Source: Dyadobacter soli (GTDB lineage Bacteria > Bacteroidota > Bacteroidia > Cytophagales > Spirosomataceae). From it: DNA of 64,000 nt. The position numbers and the translations under genes are program-made. The notes beneath the pieces were generated by a model. The model ran no database searches. It had not been told where the DNA came from and saw only the letters and a list, made by a program, of their open reading frames with translations. Shown here one piece after another: positions 35,395 through 43,881 of the stretch; positions within the stretch are counted from its first letter, which is position 1, and each line of letters starts with the position of its first letter. The DNA is taken from contig NZ_FNAN01000007.1 in NCBI RefSeq assembly GCF_900101885.1, positions 248,001 to 312,000 of the forward strand, given 5' to 3'.

Positions 35395-38300
35395 TTAGAA
35401 TGTCAGGTTCAATGCGAGGGTGAATGTGCGGGCCAGCGGGTAGCCGTTGAAATCGACGCCCGGCGTGAGCGAGCTGCTGCCGTTCAGGCTTTGCTCGGGG
35501 TTATAGCCGCGGTAGGGCGTAAATGTGAGCGCATTCTGCACCGAAAGTGTCACCGCCGCATTTTGCAAATACACCGATTTCGAAACGCTTTCAGGCAGGT
35601 TGTACCGCAGATTGATATTCCTGATCCTGAAAAACGATGCATTCTCGACCAGCAGGCTCGATACATAACTCACGTTCCCACCGGTAGGCGCTACGTTCGC
35701 ACGCGGCGTGCGCCCATCACCCGGCTGCGAGGGCGATCGCCAGCGACCGAGCACGTCTTTCCGGCTGTAACTGCCGTTCACGAGCCCGATATTGCGGCGG
35801 GAGCCGTTCAGAAGCTGAATGCCTTGCACGCCGTCGCCCAAAATGCTGAGGCTGAAACGCCCGTATGAGAAATTATTGGTAATGCCGTAAAAGAAATCGG
35901 GGCTGTTGTCGCCGATGATGGTGACGTCGCTCGGGGTAATGGCGCCGTCGCCGTCGATATCCCGGAATTTGAGATCACCCGGACGCGAGCCGGTGGCCCC
36001 ACCTACCCGCGGGCTGTTGTCGACCTCCTCCTGCGACTGGTACACGCCGACGGCATCATACCCCCAGAAACTGCCGATCGGCGAGCCTATTTTAGTAATA
36101 TGCGTATTCGGACTGAATGAAGGGCTTTTCGAGATGATCGGATTACCGGAAGGGCCGAGTTTGACTACCTTATTTTTGTTAAAGGAAATATTAAAAGCCG
36201 TCGACCATTTGAATGCGCCCGTCAGGTTTTTGGAATTAATACTAAACTCCCAGCCGCGGTTATTGAGCTTCCCGATGTTTTGAAGGGCTGTTTCATAGCC
36301 GGTAGAAGCCGGTACAGGCACATTGAGCAGCAGGTCGGTGGTGTTTTTGTTATAAAAATCAATGGTGAAACTGAGTCGGTTGCGGAGCAATGCAAAATCG
36401 ACGCCGATGTCGAACTGGTGCATCATTTCCCAACCCAGCTGCTCGTTGCTGATCGAGCTCGGGTAAAGCCCGTACGCGAGCGCGCCGGTGCCCGCGCCAA
36501 AACTGTAACGGCGGTTGGATAGCAGCCCAATGTGGTTGTAGTTACCGATCGTGTTGTTACCGGCCAGGCCATAACTCGCCCGCAGTTTCAGGTCCGTCAC
36601 CACATTTTGCGACTTCATGAAATTCTCTTCCGAAAGGTACCAGCCCACGGAAGCCGACGGGAACGTGCCCCATTTGTTACGCGCCCCGAAACGTGACGAG
36701 CCATCGCGCCGCATCGTCGCCGAAAACAGGTACTTACCTGAATACGTGTAATTTACCCGGGCCAGCAGTGACAGCAGCGACCATTCCGAAGCATAGGTAC
36801 CGCCGCCCGTCACCTGGCCGGCGTTCAATGTCGGCACGAGGTCTGTCGGGAAGTTGGTCGCATTCAATGCAGTGGATTCACCGTGTGCTTTTTGGGCGGT
36901 AAAGCCGGCCAACAGGTCCAGTTCATGTTTGGTATTGAATGTTTTTTTGTAGCTCAAAATATTCTCGTTCAGCCAGTTGAGCTCACGGCCGGTGGTAGCT
37001 ATGGCCCTCGCTTGCACGGGCGCAGGAACGCCGTTCCAGCCGAGGTCGGAAGGATAGTAGGCGTTCTCGCGGGCATCGGAATAGTCTAGTCCGAATGAGG
37101 TGCGGAATTTCAGACCGTCGAGCAGTTTTATTTCGGCATACACATTACCCAATGTCCTGAAAGTGGTGCGCTTATCCTTGATTTTGTTCGCAATGGCCAC
37201 CGGGTTGTCGATCACGCCGATGTTGTACGGCGAAGGCCCGAGCAAGGTCGTATAAGAGCCGTCGGCATTGTAAACGGGCACGGTGGGCGGCAGCGACAAT
37301 GCAGAACCGAGGATACCGCCGGTAAAAACCTGGTCCTCCACAGGCAGAATACGGCTCGTCGCAAACGACGGCGACAGGTTCATGCCCACACTTACGTTTT
37401 TCGAAATATGATGGTCGAGGTTCACCCGCGCCGAATAGCGGTCGAAACCGGTTTTCATCACAATACCGTCCTGTTTGAAATAGGCCCCCGACAAGAAAAA
37501 AGTCGTCTTGTCATTACCCCCCGAAACCGATAGCTGATGATTCTGAATGGCTGCCGTGCGGAAAACCTCGTCCTGCCAGTCGGTACCTTTGCCGAGCGAC
37601 TGCGGGTTCATGAACATCTCGGGGATTTGCAACGCCGCGGGCCGCACATCGTTCGGGTCACCCGCATTACCGCCCTTATCCACCCACGCATTGTTGCGGG
37701 CCTCGGTGTTATATTCAGCATACTCCCGTGCATTCAGCATATCTATTTTATTGGCCACCTGCTGAAAACCATAGTAAGTATCCAGCTGCACGACCGATTT
37801 GCCCGACTTCCCGTGCTTAGTCGTCACGAGCACTACCCCATTGCTACCCCGCGAACCATAAATGGCGGCCGCCGACGCGTCTTTGAGTATTTCAATGGAT
37901 TCGATATCGTTGGGGTTAATGGACGAAAGCGGGTTGAAATTGCTGTTAAAATCGCTTGAAACCGGGAAGCCGTCGATCACATACAAGGGTTCGTTGCCCG
38001 CGCCTATGGAGCCCGTCCCGCGTACGCGCACGGAAACGCCCCCGCCCGGCGCGCCTTTCGTCTGCGCCACGTTCACGCCTGCGATCTGTCCGCCCAAGGC
38101 CTGGTCGAGGCTCGTGAGCGGCTGGCTTGACACGTTTTTCATCGGTAACGACGCCACCGAGCCGGTAATGCTGCTCTGCTTCTGCGTGCCGTAGCCCACT
38201 ACCACCACGTCGTTCAGCGCCTTCGTATCGACGGCCATTGCAAAGTTCAGTTCCGCATTGTTACCTACAACGATCTCCTGATTTTTATACCCCACAAAAC

Positions 38301-38937
38301 TCGCCACGATCACCAGCCCGCCCGGCCCGGCCAGCGATTCGGGAATGCTCAACCGGAATTCGCCGTTGGCGTCGGTAGCGGTGCCGGTCTGCGAATTTTT
38401 CACGATAATGCTCACGCCGGGGAACGGGTTGCCATTTTCGTCGGTCACGCGGCCCCGTACAATGCGGTCGGCGCTGACAGGCAGCGGCTCGATGCTCCGT
38501 TGGTTGAGCCGGATCACCGGCTGCGTTTCGGGAATGCGACCGGGTACCACTACCTCGGGCGAGGGCGCTTTCACGATCTTTTTCAGGACAATGTTTTGTT
38601 GGAAAATTTTGTAAGAAAGCGGCATATCCTTGAAAACAGCCTGTAAAAGCGCATCGATCGAGCCATTTTTCACCTTTACCGACACTTTTTTCGACGCCGG
38701 CAGATCGAGCTCATCGTACAGGAACAGATAGCCCGTCTGCCGCTCGATGTTCCGCAACGCGGTTTGCAGCGGCACGTTTTTGGCCTGAAAGGAAATCTTT
38801 TGACTAAACCCGTCCGCGGTGACGTGGGAAAGGGTTACGATGAGCAAAAGCATGATCCTGGTCATAATCATCAGAGTTTGGGCGACAATATGCGCCCTGC
38901 CGCCCGCCGGAAAGCGGGGCAGAAGGTTAATTTTCAT
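35395..38937 (-). CDS. SusC/RagA TonB-dependent receptor with STN domain (module 2)
   Basis: 1180 residues. Signal segment about 18-45, STN domain about 48-118 (VPLQTALRNIERQTGYLFLY, LLQAVFKDMPLSYKIFQQN). The regulatory-like domain (VRGRVTDENGNPFPGVSIIV), plug (LNDVVVVGYGTQKQSSITGS, EPLYVIDGFPVSSDFN, ASAAAIYGSRGSNGVVLVTT) and barrel follow, ending ARTFTLALNLTF. A spacer of about 40 residues between STN and the regulatory domain (PSPEVVVPGRIPETQP) is longer than in the other receptors here. With the upstream FecR and ECF genes this is a transducing importer. The 365-base gap to FecR is filled by a repeat array. Confidence 0.95.
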   Translation of the reverse strand: MKINLLPRFPAGGRAHIVAQTLMIMTRIMLLLIVTLSHVTADGFSQKISFQAKNVPLQTALRNIERQTGYLFLYDELDLPASKKVSVKVKNGSIDALLQAVFKDMPLSYKIFQQNIVLKKIVKAPSPEVVVPGRIPETQPVIRLNQRSIEPLPVSADRIVRGRVTDENGNPFPGVSIIVKNSQTGTATDANGEFRLSIPESLAGPGGLVIVASFVGYKNQEIVVGNNAELNFAMAVDTKALNDVVVVGYGTQKQSSITGSVASLPMKNVSSQPLTSLDQALGGQIAGVNVAQTKGAPGGGVSVRVRGTGSIGAGNEPLYVIDGFPVSSDFNSNFNPLSSINPNDIESIEILKDASAAAIYGSRGSNGVVLVTTKHGKSGKSVVQLDTYYGFQQVANKIDMLNAREYAEYNTEARNNAWVDKGGNAGDPNDVRPAALQIPEMFMNPQSLGKGTDWQDEVFRTAAIQNHQLSVSGGNDKTTFFLSGAYFKQDGIVMKTGFDRYSARVNLDHHISKNVSVGMNLSPSFATSRILPVEDQVFTGGILGSALSLPPTVPVYNADGSYTTLLGPSPYNIGVIDNPVAIANKIKDKRTTFRTLGNVYAEIKLLDGLKFRTSFGLDYSDARENAYYPSDLGWNGVPAPVQARAIATTGRELNWLNENILSYKKTFNTKHELDLLAGFTAQKAHGESTALNATNFPTDLVPTLNAGQVTGGGTYASEWSLLSLLARVNYTYSGKYLFSATMRRDGSSRFGARNKWGTFPSASVGWYLSEENFMKSQNVVTDLKLRASYGLAGNNTIGNYNHIGLLSNRRYSFGAGTGALAYGLYPSSISNEQLGWEMMHQFDIGVDFALLRNRLSFTIDFYNKNTTDLLLNVPVPASTGYETALQNIGKLNNRGWEFSINSKNLTGAFKWSTAFNISFNKNKVVKLGPSGNPIISKSPSFSPNTHITKIGSPIGSFWGYDAVGVYQSQEEVDNSPRVGGATGSRPGDLKFRDIDGDGAITPSDVTIIGDNSPDFFYGITNNFSYGRFSLSILGDGVQGIQLLNGSRRNIGLVNGSYSRKDVLGRWRSPSQPGDGRTPRANVAPTGGNVSYVSSLLVENASFFRIRNINLRYNLPESVSKSVYLQNAAVTLSVQNALTFTPYRGYNPEQSLNGSSSLTPGVDFNGYPLARTFTLALNLTF

Positions 38938-39003
38938 AACTTTGTTAAAGTTTAGGAATGCAGAAAAGTTTTTTCAGAGAAGCTCGGTTGCGCCTGAACT
39001 ACG

Positions 39004-39027
39004 GGGAAAATGTTAGCGCATTTTCCC
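39004..39027. promoter_or_regulatory. Hairpin in the leader of the module 2 SusC gene
   Basis: GGGAAAATG (39004-39012) and CATTTTCCC (39019-39027) form a perfect 9-bp stem with a six-base loop. It lies 67 bases upstream of the receptor start on the minus strand. T-rich sequence follows only on the plus strand, so it is a leader structure rather than a terminator for this operon. Confidence 0.45.
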
Positions 39028-39067
39028 TTTTGTTTTTTAGGCGGAATGGTGTCAGGGCGGAATGGAA

Positions 39068-39288
39068 GAGTTCATGAGTTTAGGGTTTATGAGTCGAGAG
39101 TTTATGAGTTTAGAGTTTATGAGTTTAGGGTTTATGAGTTTACGAGTTGAGGGTTTATGAGTCGAGTGTTGAGAGTTTATGAGTTGAAAAAGACTTTGGA
39201 CTTTAAATTCTGAACTTTAAACTCATGAACTCCCAAACTCTAAACTTTGAACTCTAAACTCATGAACTTCCAAACTCCTAAACTCTAA
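39068..39288. repeat. Degenerate TTTATGAGT repeat array followed by inverted copies
   Basis: From 39068 to about 39186 TTTATGAGT occurs six times in variants of GAGTTTATGAGTTTAGGG, and TTCATGAGT once. From about 39210 to 39288 the inverse appears (AACTCATGAACT twice, AACTCTAAACT). The whole could fold into a long imperfect hairpin inside the FecR-SusC gap of module 2. No coding sequence is evident. Confidence 0.85.
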
Positions 39289-39302
39289 TCACTATACGCA
39301 AA

Positions 39303-40472
39303 CTACGGTTCGACCACGATAGTACCGCTGCCCAGGCTGCAATTAACCCCGGCGTAGCGCAGCATTCCCACGATCTGCGAAAGGTTCACATTGCGCGACA
39401 CCATGCCTGTAAACCGCCGCACCGGCACTTCGCCGCGGTAACTCACCTCCACGTCGTACCAGCGAGAAAGCTGCCGCATGACATCTTTCACGCCTGCATT
39501 TTTAAAGTAAAACATGCCCTCCTTCCACGCCACCGCCTCGTCGACCGGCTTGAAGGCCGTCTCGATCTGTCCGCCGGGCAGTAATGCGGCCTGCTGCCCG
39601 GGACGTAACAGGGCACGCTCTCCCTTGTTACTGATCGATACCGACCCTTCCACCAGTGTCGTTTTCGAAACGCGCTCATCGGCGTAGGCCATTACATTGA
39701 AACTCGTGCCCAGTACCTGTACCTCGGAGCCATTGAAACGGACGGTGAATGGCCTTGTTTTGTCTTTGGTCACTTCAAAATACGCTTCACCCGTAATCTC
39801 GACCCGGCGTTCCGAGGCTGGAAACACAGACGGGAAACGGATGGATGAGGATGCATTGAGCCACACCTTGCTGCCATCGGGCAGCTGCACCCTGTACTGG
39901 CCGCCCCTCGGCGTAGAAACCTTGTTGAAACCGGCAGTTGCCGCCTTGGTCGAACGGCTGTTGTAAACCACCAGGCCATCTTCCTGTTTGGAGATCTCGG
40001 TATTCCCCTGCCGCGCCACGAGGCCGCTTCCTACGCGGTCCAGCTCGATGCCCTTTCCGTCGGCCAGCGTAAGCAATGCTTTGTTCCCGCCGGGCGGAAC
40101 ATCCTGGTTTTTAATGGTTTCCGAAACAACCTGTTTTTCAAATGTGCCCTTCCTTATCACCCATAATCCGGCCACGACGGCGAGCACGGCCGCCACCGCC
40201 GCGTACCTTACCCAAATACCCGCGTGCCAATGCCTGCGCTGCCTGCCCGACGCGAGAATGGAGCCCAGCATATCCCCGCTGCGCGACGCGTCGAATAACG
40301 GCTTCGGATCGGTCGGTTGAAGCCAATTACGCTTCATCGCGCTTTCGACCGCCTCGTCATGCTGCCCCGAGCGGATATGGCGCATCAGTTCCTCCTCCTC
40401 GGCGGGCGTGGCCTGGCCTTGATAGTAGCGGTCGAAAAGCTGTTGCAGCCTTTGTGAGTCCTCCTGGTTCAT
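39303..40472 (-). CDS. FecR-family anti-sigma/transducer (module 2)
   Basis: 389 residues. Cytoplasmic N-terminus (QRLQQLFDRYYQGQATPAEE), one membrane helix at about 86-106 (VRYAAVAAVLAVVAGLWVI). A periplasmic FecR domain follows with STPRGGQYRVQLPDGSKVWL, SSIRFPSVFPASERRVEITG, AYFEVTKDKTRPFTVRFNG and VQVLGTSFNVMAYAD. The C-terminal DUF4974 part has GVKDVMRQLSRWYDVEVSYR and RFTGMVSRNVNLSQIVGMLR. The 'STPRGGQY' type is typical of Bacteroidota FecR proteins working with SusC. The ECF gene is 69 bases upstream. Confidence 0.93.
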   Translation of the reverse strand: MNQEDSQRLQQLFDRYYQGQATPAEEEELMRHIRSGQHDEAVESAMKRNWLQPTDPKPLFDASRSGDMLGSILASGRQRRHWHAGIWVRYAAVAAVLAVVAGLWVIRKGTFEKQVVSETIKNQDVPPGGNKALLTLADGKGIELDRVGSGLVARQGNTEISKQEDGLVVYNSRSTKAATAGFNKVSTPRGGQYRVQLPDGSKVWLNASSSIRFPSVFPASERRVEITGEAYFEVTKDKTRPFTVRFNGSEVQVLGTSFNVMAYADERVSKTTLVEGSVSISNKGERALLRPGQQAALLPGGQIETAFKPVDEAVAWKEGMFYFKNAGVKDVMRQLSRWYDVEVSYRGEVPVRRFTGMVSRNVNLSQIVGMLRYAGVNCSLGSGTIVVEP

Positions 40473-40541
40473 GGATTAAATACTGTTTCAACCCAAGGAC
40501 AATCGCGCCATTCGAAAAGGGGCTATCGGGCGGGAAAAATT

Positions 40542-41117
40542 TTAAAAGAAAATTTTCAGGACGAGAATCGGGCTCATTTTCACACTTTTCCCGATGTAGG
40601 AAATAATCGACGCCGTGGCGATTTGCAGGTATTTTTTCACCGTTTCCTTCGATAAACCCATTTGCAATGCGATTTCATTGTACGACAGTCGCTGGTGCCG
40701 GCTGAGCAGGTACACCTGCCGCTGCTGGAAAGGAAGCTGGTCGATGGCCTCGTCGATCAATGCGTAACGGTAGTCGTCCGGCTGCTCGGGCTCGCCTTCC
40801 GAGGCGGCATCCAGATCGGTGAATTTCAGTTTTTCGGCGGCGATCTTTTTCAATGCATTCAATGCCGCATTTTTGGATATTACGAAAAGATAAACGGGGA
40901 AATTTTCAACTTCCCGAAGCAGCTCGCGGTTACGCCATATTTTCAGGAAAACGTCGTGAACCAGCTCCTCCGCAACCGTTTCCGAGCGCGTAATGCGATA
41001 AATATGCTGTCCCAGCCGCTGGTGGTAATGGTCGAACACCCTGGTAAATGCCCGCTCGTCACCCGCGGCCACCAGCCTCAGGAGCTCTCTTTCATCGTTC
41101 AATGCGGACCGGTACAT
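40542..41117 (-). CDS. ECF RNA polymerase sigma factor (module 2)
   Basis: 191 residues. Region 2: AFTRVFDHYHQRLGQHIYRI and TVAEELVHDVFLKIWRNREL. Region 4: QLPFQQRQVYLLSRHQRLSY, then the HTH NEIALQMGLSKETVKKYLQI. The hydrophobic C-terminus (SVKMSPILVLKIFF) matches this group. It starts its own minus-strand operon with FecR, SusC and SusD. The azoreductase gene lies 136 bases upstream on the same strand. Confidence 0.93.
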   Translation of the reverse strand: MYRSALNDERELLRLVAAGDERAFTRVFDHYHQRLGQHIYRITRSETVAEELVHDVFLKIWRNRELLREVENFPVYLFVISKNAALNALKKIAAEKLKFTDLDAASEGEPEQPDDYRYALIDEAIDQLPFQQRQVYLLSRHQRLSYNEIALQMGLSKETVKKYLQIATASIISYIGKSVKMSPILVLKIFF

Positions 41118-41253
41118 GGGTAAATATGCTCGGGATATATTGGTGTACCACTTAAAGCGATTGGGCTGGTGAATCTACCAACCCAACGACACCGTGCGGC
41201 ACCGATCTCAATGGTTACCGACTGTTTTTCGGGCGGCCTAGTAGGGAATCCGT

Positions 41254-41847
41254 TTAAAGATCCCGCAGAATCTCTTGATAATCGACATCGGCAATGCCCA
41301 TGGCCGTACCTTCAATGCGGTAAGTCGTCACATCCGTAATGCCGGTATACGCACCGAAAACCGCTTTGATGTAAGACTCGATAAACTCATATCCCTCCGG
41401 CCAGAATGCCATTTTCCCACCCGAAGCGATGGCCAGGTATACTTTTTTGTTTTTGAAACAGCCCGATTTCGTGCCATCCTCATTGAATTTGTAAGTCAGC
41501 CCAACCCGCACCAGCTGGTCGAGCCAGGCTTTCAAATGGGCCGAAACACCCAGGTTATGCATGGGCGTGCTAATGACGATGACATCCGCCTGATCAATTT
41601 CACTGAAAATCGCATCGGCATAAGCAAGCAAATGCCTCGCCTCCTCCCCTACGCTATCCGGCTGTTTGTAGAACTCCCCGATAAGCACCTCGTCCAGCAA
41701 CGGCGGAGGCGATTGAACCAAATCCCGCTCCACCACGACGCCAACCTCCTTCCGGTCCGTTAATTTCTGAATGATCGCCATGCTGAGCCCCCGGCTGAAC
41801 GACAGCCCGCCCCGCGCACTTGATGTGATGTGTAATGCCTTTTTCAT
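41254..41847 (-). CDS. azoR: FMN-dependent NADH:quinone reductase / azoreductase (AzoR-like)
   Basis: 197 residues, cytoplasmic flavodoxin-like fold. Marks of the AzoR family: LHITSSARGGLSFSRGLSMA (FMN phosphate loop), a conserved ADVIVISTPMHNLGVSAHLK with the PMHN flavin contact, AWLDQLVRVGLTYKFNEDGT, and KVYLAIASGGKMAFWPEGYE. Such enzymes reduce quinones and azo bonds with NADH and protect against electrophile stress. The family start MKKALHI is at 41847; eight more residues are open upstream to 41871 but do not fit. It stands between two divergent ECF modules and is probably independent of them. Confidence 0.88.
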   Translation of the reverse strand: MKKALHITSSARGGLSFSRGLSMAIIQKLTDRKEVGVVVERDLVQSPPPLLDEVLIGEFYKQPDSVGEEARHLLAYADAIFSEIDQADVIVISTPMHNLGVSAHLKAWLDQLVRVGLTYKFNEDGTKSGCFKNKKVYLAIASGGKMAFWPEGYEFIESYIKAVFGAYTGITDVTTYRIEGTAMGIADVDYQEILRDL

Positions 41848-42108
41848 GTTTGTGGTTATTGTTTCGGGCATGACGATTGGCGTTTTGAAATGGGGACAGG
41901 CGGGCCTGACGACTCGCCGGCAACTGAGATTATCAAATTATTACCAAACCCCTCTCAATCCACGCCAGAACGCTGCCAGCCGCGTAAAAGGCCCGGCGGG
42001 GCCTTGCTTCTCCAAAAAATTCGACCCGAATCAGCGTAGTTTGCCGGGGTGTAAACGTCTTATGGCAAATTGTGCAATGGTGATGGCTTGTTTTTTCCCT
42101 ATTTGGTA

Positions 42109-42771
42109 ATGATACCCGATCAAAGTTTTCAACCGGGCGACAAGATTTTTTTGAAGGAGCGAACGCGGGAACATGCGGAACAGCCGCCGGCGGATTCGGA
42201 ACTGTTTATCCGGAAAGCGTTCGAAGAAGACCCCGATGCGGGCGTGATCCTGTTGTTCAGGAATTATTATCTCAAACTGTGCAGCCACGCCGCCCGGTTC
42301 GTGTCGTCCAGGGAAATTGCCGAGGATATTGTTTCAGATATCTTCCTGGAATTTCAGGTGAAAAACCTGCACAAGACCGTCAATACCTCATTCAGAGCAT
42401 ATTTATACACATCGGTTCGTAACCGGGCGTTCGATTACCTGCGCAGCGAGCTGTTGCGGGGCGACCCGCTGGATGAGCAATCCGGCGAGATTCCCGCTTC
42501 GGTTGCATTCGATCCCGAATCGATCACGCAGTATGAAGAACTATACCATGATGTCGAGCATGCGGTGCAATCGTTGCCCTTGAAACGCCGGCAGGTTTAT
42601 CTCAAACATCGTTTTGAAGGCAAAAAGTACGTGGAGATCGCCGAGGAACTGGGTATACCGGTCCGGTCGGTGGAGACGCTGAGCTACCAGGCGACGCAGG
42701 AAGTGAGGCGGCTGTTGCGGAACAAATGGCTTTTCCTGTGGCTGCTTTTATGTTTCCAACGACTTTTTTAA
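42109..42771 (+). CDS. ECF RNA polymerase sigma factor (module 3)
   Basis: 220 residues. A 35-residue polar N-terminus precedes region 2 (GVILLFRNYYLKLCSHAARF, REIAEDIVSDIFLEFQVKNL) and region 4 (SLPLKRRQVYLKHRFEGKKY, with HTH VEIAEELGIPVRSVETLSYQ). The sequence NTSFRAYLYTSVRNRAFDYL links them. The frame is open to a TTG at 42070, but the ATG at 42109 is the first good start. FecR follows after 43 bases. Less similar to the sigma factors of modules 1, 2 and 4 than they are to each other in region 4, so a different promoter motif is likely. Confidence 0.9.
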   Translation: MIPDQSFQPGDKIFLKERTREHAEQPPADSELFIRKAFEEDPDAGVILLFRNYYLKLCSHAARFVSSREIAEDIVSDIFLEFQVKNLHKTVNTSFRAYLYTSVRNRAFDYLRSELLRGDPLDEQSGEIPASVAFDPESITQYEELYHDVEHAVQSLPLKRRQVYLKHRFEGKKYVEIAEELGIPVRSVETLSYQATQEVRRLLRNKWLFLWLLLCFQRLF

Positions 42772-42814
42772 ACTAATACATGGCAAGGCTGACACCGTTT
42801 AATGACCGGGCTTG

Positions 42815-43846
42815 ATGAAACTGCAAGTAACAAGCGACTTACTCTTTAACTATTTTGCCGGGCAAACCACCCCGCTGCAAAATGAGCTGATCGAAGATTG
42901 GGCAAAAACGTCTGAAAACCGGGAGCTTTTCTTTGTGTACCTCGATGAATGGGAAGCCAGATGCCCCCAATATATCGCCGACCTGGATACCGCGCTGGAA
43001 CGGCACCGTGCGGGTTTGGAGCAACGGCTTCACGCGGGCACGTGCGACGACCAAACGCTGACAGCCGAAACTGAAATATTCGAAAACGAGCACAAAAACC
43101 TTATTTTTCACAAACGCTGGCTGGCGGCGGCCGTCGCGCTGATCGTCCTCGGGACCAGCGTGATCTTTGCCAAAGACTGGCTATTTTACCAAAAACACAG
43201 TACTGCATTCGGTGAAATCAGGACGGTGGCGCTTGCCGACGGCAGCCAGGTAACGCTCAATGCGCATTCGTCGCTGCTGGTACCGCGGTTCGGTTTCGAC
43301 CGGTTCAGCCGTGAGGTGGTACTGAAAGGCGAGGCCGAATTTTCCGTCACGCACGCGCCCGACGACCGGGATTTCACTGTGAAAACAGCCAGCGGTTTCG
43401 ATGTAGTGGTGCTTGGCACCGAGTTTGTGGTCAGCACGCGCGAGTCTGCCTCGAAAGTGGTGTTGACGAAGGGTAAGGTCCGGCTTTTGTACGGTGAGCT
43501 GCAACACCGCAAAGCGCTTACGCTCAAACCGGGCGAATTGGTCACGTTCGATGAGCAAGGCAATGCAAATCTCCGCCAAACGCAACAGCCTGAGGATTAT
43601 TCGGCGTGGAAAAAGCACCGGTTTATTTTTGACCAGACACCCCTGGCCGACCTTGCACCGCTTTTCAGGGACCATTTCGGCGTCGAGCTCCGCATTGCCG
43701 ATTCTACCGTTGCGCGGATGACTATCACGGGCACATTCACGGCCCGCACGGACGATATGCTGCTGGAATTTCTCAAAGAAGCCGCCCGCCTTCGGGTACA
43801 CCGGGAGGGTAAAACGGTCACGCTTTTGCGCCCGGCTGCATTGTAA
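42815..43846 (+). CDS. FecR-family anti-sigma/transducer (module 3)
   Basis: 343 residues. Cytoplasmic part SDLLFNYFAGQTTPLQNELI, a membrane helix at about 97-115 (LAAAVALIVLGTSVIFA). FecR domain: GEIRTVALADGSQVTLNAHS, SREVVLKGEAEFSVTHAPDD, VVVLGTEFVVSTRESASKVV. DUF4974-like end: TPLADLAPLFRDHFGVELRI and ITGTFTARTDDMLLEFLKEA. The N-terminal cytoplasmic domain is longer than in module 1. A TTG three bases upstream opens the frame but the ATG at 42815 is used. SusC starts 35 bases downstream. Confidence 0.92.
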   Translation: MKLQVTSDLLFNYFAGQTTPLQNELIEDWAKTSENRELFFVYLDEWEARCPQYIADLDTALERHRAGLEQRLHAGTCDDQTLTAETEIFENEHKNLIFHKRWLAAAVALIVLGTSVIFAKDWLFYQKHSTAFGEIRTVALADGSQVTLNAHSSLLVPRFGFDRFSREVVLKGEAEFSVTHAPDDRDFTVKTASGFDVVVLGTEFVVSTRESASKVVLTKGKVRLLYGELQHRKALTLKPGELVTFDEQGNANLRQTQQPEDYSAWKKHRFIFDQTPLADLAPLFRDHFGVELRIADSTVARMTITGTFTARTDDMLLEFLKEAARLRVHREGKTVTLLRPAAL

Positions 43847-43881
43847 TATTAAGTTTAGTTAACATTCGCGTAGTGAAGGGG

